Of a stretch of DNA of 64,000 nt, positions 56,290 to 64,000 are shown in pieces (position 1 is the stretch's first letter; each line of letters begins with the position of its first letter). The DNA comes from Humulus lupulus (Eukaryota; Streptophyta; Magnoliopsida; Rosales; Cannabaceae). The stretch is from assembly GCF_963169125.1 (NCBI RefSeq), contig NC_084802.1, forward strand, positions 13,144,896-13,208,895, written 5' to 3'. A program made the position numbers and the translations under genes. Below the pieces are notes generated by a model, which saw nothing but the letters and a program-made list of their open reading frames with translations, made no database searches and was not told where the DNA came from.

Positions 56290-57816
56290 ATGGCTAGGGA
56301 CCCTCTTGTGGTTGGCAGAGTGATAAACGATGTGTTGGACCCTTTTACGAAGTCTGTGTCTCTTAAAGTTTCGTACAGTGGCAATAGGGCTATTAACAAT
56401 GGTACTGACCTCAGACCTTCTCAAGTTGCTAACCAACCTAGGGTTGAAATTGGTGGGGATGATCTCAGGACCTTCTACACTTTGGTCAGTATAATTTATA
56501 TATATATACATACATACTCTTCTCTTTCTATATATTAACACAATCATTTATTGTATGACAGGTTATGGTTGATCCTGATGCTCCTAACCCTAGTGAACCC
56601 AATCTCAGAGAATATTTGCATTGGTAATTAACCACAGTTTGCAATTAAAATTTTGTTGTTTTAGTGATTTTTATGTATTATTACAATAAGTTTAAAAAAA
56701 AATTCCTTAATAGATAAATTTTATTATATTCTACTAGGGCTGGTTCTGAGTTGTGGGAGGCCCTATATAAAATGTTGTTTTTTTAAAAATAATTATATAT
56801 AAAGTGACAATTTTCAAAATTTTGGGGCATTTATAGGTAAAAAATTGCATTTTTCCCAATTTTTGGGGCCTAATTGTCTGAGGGCTTTAGGCACAGGCCA
56901 GACCCACCTATACCCATGTTCGAACTTGTGTACTTCATAAATATAAATCTCGCTATACATATTTTAAATTTAGTTTTATTTACTTAGTTTAGATTTAATG
57001 TGCTTTGGGTTGGTTTTCAATCAAATCTAATCAATTACAAAGTACATTAAATCAAAAGTAAATACAAAGTATATAATGAAATTTGTCTTAATATAACAAA
57101 ATTATTGCTATATTACCATATATCCAAAATGTAGTCAATCCTGTTTGTATGTTGACTTTTCAGGTTGGTGACTGATATTCCCGCAACTACCGGAGCAGGC
57201 TTTGGTACATATGTTTATACTTACTTATTTCTAAATAATTAAGATAATTCCTAGTTTTTACACAACATAATTGCAATTTTTACTGAAAACACCAAGTCCA
57301 ATTTAAACCCTAATTAAGAACAACACAATTGTGTAGGCCTTATCATCGATTCCAAACCTATTTTTAGTAAAACTACTTTTTTTACTGTAAGTTTTGATAA
57401 TCATTTTTACTCAAATAATATTGTGTTTGACAAAATATGTAGTTTCTTTTTCAATCGTCATTAATTTGCATAAAATTTCATCATTTTAATTATTATAATT
57501 CTGTAAAATAATCTTTTATGTTGTCTATTTTCATTAATTACTCGAAATAGAATAAAATATTTATAATGATAAAATTGATTGTTCGAATGTAGGACAAGAA
57601 GTGATGTGCTATGAGAGTCCACGACCAACGGTGGGAATACATCGTTATGTGTTCGTGTTGTTCCGGCAACTTGGACGGCAAACAGTGTACGCGCCTGGGT
57701 GGCGACACAACTTCAACACAAGAGACTTTGCTGAGATCTACAATCTGGGATTGCCCGTTGCTGCCGTTTATTTCAACTGTCAGAAGGAAATCGGTTGCGG
57801 TGGAAGAAGGTCATAA
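56290..57816 (+). CDS. FT: FLOWERING LOCUS T-like PEBP protein (florigen family), four exons
   Basis: Exons 56290-56484, 56562-56623, 57164-57204 and 57593-57816, with GT...AG at all introns. Exon sizes 195, 62, 41 and 224 nt match the conserved FT layout (62 and 41 nt inner exons identical to Arabidopsis). The product is 173 residues. PEBP signatures: DPDAP (70-73 region), GIHR (114-117). FT diagnostics: Tyr83 in REYLHW (FT Tyr85; His in TFL1), YAPGW with Tyr132 and Trp136 kept, and the last-exon block [16 protein letters not shown]. Odd point: His138 replaces the Gln at FT position 140. FT proteins move from leaf phloem to the shoot apex and act with 14-3-3 and FD to trigger flowering; some paralogues repress instead. 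The exact paralogue is not known, so the symbol names the family. No frame damage. Confidence 0.93.
56735..56910. mobile_element. Possible MITE in intron 2 of the FT-like gene
   Basis: TAGGGCTGGTTCTG at the left and CAGGCCAGACCCACCTA at the right form imperfect inverted ends of the hAT-like MITE style. The interior repeats 'ttttggggcat' and 'ttttggggccta' in AT-rich DNA. No clean target duplication. Intron 2 is 540 bp, so this would be a third of it. Confidence 0.35.
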
Positions 57817-58190
57817 TATATATCTATCCATATATATAAATATATATCTATCCATATATATAAATATATATAATAATCATAATTATATATCTATATATTG
57901 AATAATGCTAGAGACACAACACTAATAAACTTAAAATTTACCATTAGTGACGATATCTTTTTCAACTATATACATAGTTAAAAATGTTATCATTAAAGGG
58001 TAAGTTTTTGAGTGTATACAATGCTGGCTGCTAACTATATATAATAATAATAATAATAATATCGACTATATATATATCATGCAACTACAAGTAGCATAAT
58101 ATATATATGCTACATCTAGTAGTAGTAGTAACTATATATGTGTGTTGTATAACTAGTTGTGATCTCTTGTAATAAAACTCTAGCACTGTA
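57817..58190 (+). other. 3' region of the FT-like gene with tandem AT repeat and poly(A) signal
   Basis: Right after the stop (57816) a unit of about 30 bp (TATATATCTATCCATATATA core) occurs twice at 57819-57880. AATAAA at 58171-58176 is a candidate polyadenylation signal about 355 nt after the stop. Confidence 0.5.
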
Positions 58191-59811
58191 CTATCAGTAC
58201 TTATGAAATTATCAAATGTGAGTTGTAAATGTTTCACGCATCTAGCAATATTAATGTTATTATTACTAGATGTTGTAAATGTTTATGATGGATCAATATA
58301 ATATGTGGACTTATAGTACTTTTCATTATCTCGTCAACGTGATTAATTATTTGTTTACATATTTTTTCATTTATATTCTCATATTTTTCTCTAAAAATCT
58401 AAAAATACTTAGTCGCAAATAAGTTGAAAGATTAAGATTAATCAAAGCAAACAAATAAAAATTGGAGACTAAGATTTTTTATTATGATTGCCAAACTGAA
58501 TAATATAGATGCGACTAGTCTAAAACAAGAAGGAAAAATATAAAAATAATCTATTCTACTATTATTAACAAAAAAATTATTATATACCCTTATAACCCTA
58601 GCTATATCGAAAATTTTCCAATGGGATATGCATAAACAAGTGCAATTATTAGCTATATGCATGTGAATAAGGGCAAAGTAATTGTTCTATTCTAAAGCAG
58701 CAATTGAGCCACTTATTAACTCAATTAGCATTCCTATGATTATAGAGGGGAAACCTATGTTTGTCTCTCTCATTCCTAAGCGCCATTAGCAATCCTAGTC
58801 TTTTTCCTCTAGTTCTTTTTCTCTCTTGGTCGGAGCAACATCAGCATGTGGTTGGGCTTTTGGTGAAGCTCTAACTGAGAGGGCACGTAGCTTTAAGGTG
58901 GGCGATCTTCTTGTGGTGGTCCAACATCATTTTTTTTTTCGTTTCATGGTCCTTTAGGCGTTGATGGGTGATGTGTCCCTTGGTTGGCATTAGCGGTGGT
59001 GTTCTTGATGCATGTTAGGGGGTGTTGCGGTTCTCGGCAGCTGAGTTGTCTCCCTTCCCGTTGGTGGGTAAGTTTTGGGCAGATCTTTGCTATTTGGACG
59101 AGTTTGGTGGCTTGTGGTTCTGGGATGGGTTCAAGGGGATCAAGATTGACAATGTTGAAGGGTGGTAAGGACTCTACGAGCCATTTCATTTGTTCATTGT
59201 ACTTATTGATTGGCTTTTTGCTTGTTTAGTTTTTTCAATAATGGTGTTTATCACCCACTATTTCACTACCTTACTAGCTAATGGCTTTCACGACGATGCT
59301 TTGAGGTATTGGTTTAGTAGAGTCACTCAGCGTGCTTATCCTAGAAAACACTTGGATGAATCTCTTTCAGACGTAGATTTGGTTGTTATTCAAATAGTTA
59401 TTGATCCCATGTCTTGTGATCTTCCGGCGTGAAGCGTTGGTTTTCATGAGATTTGTATATCGTTGTTTTATTTTCAATAATGTTTCTTTTATTGATTATA
59501 GGTCTTTAGACATTGTTGGGGTTGATATATATTTGATGGTGAACATTGTAAACAACTTAATAAGCCTAAATTGGTCATTTGAACTAGCTTTGTAAGTAAT
59601 TCAACCTGTTATATGAACGTTGTATGATTCACTCTATTATGAAATTTCTTATTATCTTTTAAAAAGAAGTTCTATTCTAAATATGTGATATCATGTAAAA
59701 TGACAATTAATCTGAATATGCTCAATTCATTCATAAATGAATAAATTAACTGATTTTAATAACACTCGTATTGTCACAATTATTAAGCCATAAAAGTTAG
59801 CTAAGTCAGTT
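58191..59811. other. Intergenic DNA with a degenerate coding-like stretch
   Basis: 58780-59600 has gene-like composition (less AT-rich, many short open frames on the plus strand, e.g. LANGFHDDALRYWFSRVTQR at about 59269-59328) and ends near 59670 in TTAAAAAGAAG. It may be the 3' part of an old LINE or processed transcript, but no family motif is clear. The rest is AT-rich. Confidence 0.3.
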
Positions 59812-60731
59812 CACTACTTAAAAAATAACTTTTAGCTAGCGTCACTAAAAAGCGTCAGTCCAAGGTACTAATCGACATTTTTTAAATGTGGAGATTTTAG
59901 GCGTTAGTCCAAAAATGACGCCAAAAAATGCTGCGTTTTTGGTATAGGCTTTAGCTAGACCTAAATGTAACACACTATAGTCGTTAGTTGAGGACTGACA
60001 CCTATATTGTTTGCAAATTTAATAATAAAAGAGCCAAGCCTAGCGCGACAACTTTACTCTCTATAATCTTACTCTCCCCATTTCTCTCGTTCTTTCACAT
60101 TCTCCCAAAAAAGATAGAAAAGAAAAAGAGGAAAAAAGAAAACACCCTACTTTCTTTCAATCTCATCCATTATCCACATTCTCTTCTCAATCCTACCAAC
60201 CGCCCAAATCTCTCCCCAACTCTTGACAATGTACGAGTCTCTCTCTCCAACAAACCCAGACCTCTCTTACTCTCTTTTCATGATGAACCAAGACCTTCAT
60301 CTCTCTCTTCACAACAAACATAGCCTCATCGAACAAGAAAACACCTAAACTCTAGTGATTGGGAGAAATGGTGTGGATAAATGTTGGGCTCGACAGTCTT
60401 CTTCATGTCGAGTGTTTGTTGTTCATCAGATTCTTTTACCCATTTATTATTTGATTTGTTTTCTGTTCAATTTTTTTTTTTTGTGTTCATCTAATTTCCT
60501 TTCTCCATTTATCATATCATAACTAAAAAATTGTGTAGATACGACCACTTTTAATGGTGGTTCACTCAGAATCACTGTTAAAGCCCTTGAACTCATTCGA
60601 GAAGTAAACAAAACTCAAATTAAAATAAAAAAATAAAATAAATTAAAGCACTACAAACAATATTTTTGAATGAACTGCTATTTATAGTAAGCTTTAACGA
60701 GGATTCAGTCTAAACCACCATTAATGTAGTG
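59812..60731. mobile_element. Putative non-autonomous CACTA-like element
   Basis: CACTACTTAA at the left and TTAATGTAGTG at the right, 920 bp. Subterminal short repeats: GCGTCA/GTCC in direct and inverted copies at 59838-59925 on the left. Two ACCACTTTTAATGGTGG-like blocks (60544-60560, and inverted near 60708-60731) flank a 190-bp right part. No transposase and no confirmed 3-bp target duplication. The CT-rich frames at 59988-60323 are not convincing genes. Confidence 0.4.
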
Positions 60732-60839
60732 TATATATAAAATTATATATATATGCAACTAACTCTCCTTAATTATTAATTTATATTTAATTTATAAGAA
60801 TGTGTAATTGTTTATTGTTAGGTTAATTTTATTTCAAAA

Positions 60840-61655
60840 CACTACAAGAAAAGAGATTTATAATGACAACATCTAATGCAACGATACCTTTATCATCACT
60901 ATCCCTTAAAATCACAAAATAATAATAATAAAAATTAATTACTTGAATACCTACAGTGACGACATGCTATAAATGTGAAAATTTTGGTGGGTACCTTGGC
61001 GGGCAAGAGGTATTAACCTCCAAAATATCTAGGACTAGAGCGATGTTATAACTTCTCCAAAATTTTGACAAACTTATGTCATCGCTATAAAATGCTAAAT
61101 TTTGGGCAAGAAGACACCTGCCCAAAGTGGATTTGTGCCAAAATAGGCATGGTAAAATAACATATAGCAACGATTTTTTCGTTCTATAGGTTATACAATT
61201 AACAACTTATTTAAATATTTTTTAATTAATTGAATAATGTTTTTTATATGTAAAACGGTGCCAGATTATCAACGGAGATGACTTGCTTGAGACTGTAGCA
61301 AGACGATGTCATCGCTATAGGTTCTACATATATAGCACAAACTTAAGCGTCGTTCTCTTTCCCCTTCCCCATTTCTCTTTCTCTGGTTCCCAAACTAGAG
61401 CTCCTTCTCCCCAGAAACCTCGGCCACCCTCGTCGATCCCAGCCCCTGTCTGTGTCCTCCCCAAATCCCAACCTGCTTTCCCCCTTGTAGACCCCCTTCT
61501 CTCCCTTTTTCCCATACCCTACCTACTCTCCCTAGCCCCCTCTCTCCCCATCAAGCTCTATCTCTTCGGTGAGCTAGTGAAGCTCGACGTCTCTATCGAC
61601 CATTCTCGGTCTCTCTCCCTCTTGATGGTTTATATATATGATTATTTTTTTAGAA
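60840..61655. mobile_element. CACTA-like terminus and following repeat-rich segment
   Basis: CACTACAAGAAAAGAGATTT at 60840 is a textbook CACTA end. Subterminal motifs of the type 'tgacgacatgctataaatg', 'gatgtcatcgctata' recur in both orientations (60955-61090, 61260-61320). The right end is not found. The CT-rich stretch 61345-61620 supports a 191-codon frame (61283-61858) of low-complexity Pro/Ser/Leu that I do not regard as a gene. Confidence 0.4.
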
Positions 61656-61665
61656 TTGCTAAGGG

Positions 61666-61822
61666 GCACCACTGGTGCCCAACACCACAAGTTGGTAGCA
61701 TACCGCAATTGGTGCAATCCAATATCGGGTCCTACTTATTTGAATTTAATAAGGATTATGGGGTATCACTAACCAATCATGAAGCGACACCTTATGTGGT
61801 GTTGTGCATCTTAAGGTACCAA
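61666..61822. mobile_element. Small MITE with inverted ends
   Basis: TAAGGGGCACCACTGGTGCC then CAACACCACAAG at the left face CTTATGTGGTGTTGTGCATC then TTAAGG at the right as inverted repeats of roughly 30 bp. The interior is about 90 bp, and TAAGG/TTAAGG lies at the borders. No coding capacity. Confidence 0.5.
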
Positions 61823-61859
61823 ATAGCAATATTCTTATTTTTTTCATTTTCTATATAAG

Positions 61860-63540
61860 TTTAAATTCATTATAAAGATATAAATTTATAAATCTAATAT
61901 TATATGTTTATAAATCTATGTTTTAACTGATTTTTTTTTCTTGCTGGTTCTTTAATTTTTTTTCTTTCGTGCAATTGAAGGGCTGGTGAAGGCTTTGGGC
62001 TGATGGAGATTGGATTGTGCACTTCTCACAGTAGGTATTAATTAGTTTTTTTTAAAAAATTATTTTATCACTGTTTTTGAGATTTTGTTTAATATTATTA
62101 TTAGTTTATAGAGAAATATATATATATATATATTCTCAGTTTTTGGTAAATGTTATTAGTTTATATAAATATATATATATACACGTGCATATATATAAAT
62201 CTGTTAGTTTGTTTATGATTCCAAAATAAATTTTGTGGAATATTAATTAGGTGATTTAGGTATATGTTCAACTAATCTTTGTTTTGGATTTACAGGTTTG
62301 TTAATTTTTATTTAAAAAAATTAATTTACAAATTATTTTTATTAAGTTTTATGATTCTCATATAAATTTTAAATAAATAAACTATATAATATATAAAAGA
62401 ATAACATAAACGTATTAAAAATAAAATTAAATCAAAATATTATTTATTATTATTTTTTTAAATATACAATAACATTATAATGATAATATTTATAATGTTT
62501 GAATTTATATTGATACAATTATTAAATATCTAATTTTGTATTATATATTATTATAATAATGATATTTTATAATATTTAAATTTATATTAATATAATTGAT
62601 AAATATCTAGATATTTTATAATATTTAAATTTATATTATTATAATTACTAAATATATATTTTTAATTTGTTTAAGAGTATATTACATTAAATATTTAAAA
62701 CATTTCATTAAAATTAACCAAAAATTACATTGAAACCAAAAAAAAAAAATTTGTTATCCACGAGACCATGGTTTGAAGGCTTGAAACCATGGTTACAAAC
62801 AAACCCACGAGACCCAACCACCTGTGCTAGAGGTGTCGGGCTACAAGATACATGCTCTTAAATGCCAAAACAAAGCCTAAAGAAGAAGCAGTAAACCAAA
62901 GATCATCATATTTTGAATTGGCACTATTCTTCAACACTTAAATCTGAACTATACAGAAAGAAGCCTAATCTGAGAACCTATTTGACTTTAAGAAATCAAA
63001 CATCAAGATAAATTTTTCTAATAGCTTCTTGGCAAAATAGCCTATTTTTTTTAAAGTGGTTTTGTATTTTAGCCTAATTTTAATAATTCTTTGCAAAATG
63101 ATCGAAAAACTTAGATAGTTGGTCGAAAAATTTTACACAGGTAATCGAATTTTAGACAAATGTCATTTTGCAAAAAATTATCAAAAGTATAAAAAAACTA
63201 TTTTCACCAATTTCTATTTTTCGCTCATTTTTTTATTTCACGTACTCATCATAAAAATTATTAAATTAAAATAACAATAATAATAAAAACTTTATAATGA
63301 CATACTCATACCAGTGCCTAGCCTTTTGACAACTTTAACCATAAAGAAAACTTTTTATTTAAGATTTAGTTTTGAAATCAATATTCTTGTCAATTTTTTG
63401 TTACCCGATAACTGATACAATTCTTGAGTGAAAGATGGAAAAAAAAATTATACAAAAATATTTTTATTTATTTCATACAAATTCTTGTATTTCTTGGGTG
63501 TGATCTTGTACTCTTCTAGTTGGACTAATCAATAGTATGC
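61860..63540. other. AT-rich intergenic spacer, nothing recognised
   Basis: Long AT-rich stretch with TA runs (62115-62185) and several near-repeats of 'ataatatttaaatttatatt' between 62465 and 62660. No coding region or RNA gene seen. Confidence 0.5.
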
Positions 63541-63559
63541 AATAAGTCTCTCATCACAG

Positions 63560-64000
63560 CCGTCCATAACAGGGAGTCAAAGTCAGAGCCTTTAACCTGC
63601 AACCGGCTGCCATTTCAAAAGCGTCACCGGTTCAACCGGTCTTCCCTTTCTCATTTTCATTTTCATTTTCGAAACTGTTTTTGTTTCGGTCATTTCCAAA
63701 AAAAAAAAAAAAAAATTAGGTTTATGTTCGGTTTTGTTGCAGATACTCAGTGGTCTGGTCAGTACTAAGACCAGTTCTTTATTCTTTTATTTCTTTTTTC
63801 TCTGATCCCAATCTAATCTCTAACTGATTTTTATTTTTTTTAATAATAGTAATTATTGAAATCCCAATTCTAATTCATCAAACCCTAGAGAGAGAAAACG
63901 GGGAGAGAGAGAGAGTCTCGAGGTAACCTGGTCCGAGTGTGGATTCTAGAGAGAGAAACGCAATCTCTGAGTGAGAGAGAAAAGCCCTAACAATTTGGCA
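63560..64000 (+). promoter_or_regulatory. Likely promoter and GA-rich 5' leader of a gene beyond the right edge
   Basis: Composition changes from AT-rich spacer to mixed DNA. A palindromic ACCGGTTCAACCGGT lies near 63627, CT/A runs follow, and 63893-63985 is dense in GAGAGA with AAACCCTA-like motifs (AAACCCTAGAGAG at 63881, AAAGCCCTAAC at 63983), typical of plant 5' untranslated leaders. GAGGTAACC near 63920 may be a splice donor. No start codon with a sustained frame before the window ends. Confidence 0.4.

Noticed and set aside
57611..57901. 96-codon frame overlapping the last FT exon
   Set aside because: It is a different phase from the conserved FT reading and ends in the AT repeat.
61283..61858. 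191-codon plus-strand frame
   Set aside because: It is low-complexity Pro/Ser/Leu read from a CT-rich tract inside a CACTA-like segment, and it runs into a MITE. There is no domain.

Overview
The window is plant nuclear DNA, almost certainly from a eudicot. It has intron-containing plant genes, plant Ty1-copia and Ty3-gypsy LTR retrotransposons, L1-type LINEs, a 5S-carrying Cassandra-type TRIM, MITEs and AT-rich spacers. The sequence alone does not fix the species. Only two genes look intact: a single-exon pentatricopeptide-repeat (PPR) gene on the minus strand (38197-39738) and a four-exon FLOWERING LOCUS T-like gene on the plus strand (56290-57816). Everything else I can identify is mobile DNA or its relics. 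The extreme right end looks like the promoter and 5' leader of a further gene.

Left third (1-33390) is a stack of nested retrotransposons. The base is a SIRE-like Ty1-copia relic on the plus strand (28586-30662 and 32939-33387). Next to it lies a large Ty3-gypsy element on the minus strand that runs off the left edge: 5' LTR 26179-28585, tRNA-Met primer site 26163-26175, repeat-rich leader, gag 22146-21062, protease near 16122-15745, RT/RNase H 2098-749. Several insertions have been driven into these two: (a) a Ty1-copia element 2104-15516 with 1.84 and 1.89 kb LTRs and ACAGA target duplications, itself carrying a 5'-truncated LINE 5058-8831 with a 13-bp target duplication; (b) an LTR of the gypsy's own family at 16155-21061, holding a MITE (16376-16734) and another LTR-like insert (18353-20333); (c) a Cassandra-like TRIM 22346-23138 joined to another gypsy-family LTR 23139-25738; (d) a partial LTR at 1-748; (e) a solo LTR 30663-32938 with perfect GTTGG duplications, splitting the SIRE-like RNase H.

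Middle (33391-51320): relic retrotransposon tail, then low-copy-looking DNA around the PPR gene, an AT-rich insert bounded by short inverted repeats (39889-41443), a near full-length LINE on the minus strand (41792-46647, 16-bp target duplication), and a minus-strand non-autonomous LTR element with a tRNA-Asp primer site (about 46985-51318).

Right (51320-64000): a 1.4-kb tandem duplication, a CACTA-like fragment and a 480-bp putative solo LTR lie upstream of the FT-like gene. Downstream are more CACTA-like termini, a small MITE and AT-rich spacer, ending in a GA-rich leader. The FT-like protein keeps the florigen-type Tyr but has His where Arabidopsis FT has Gln140.
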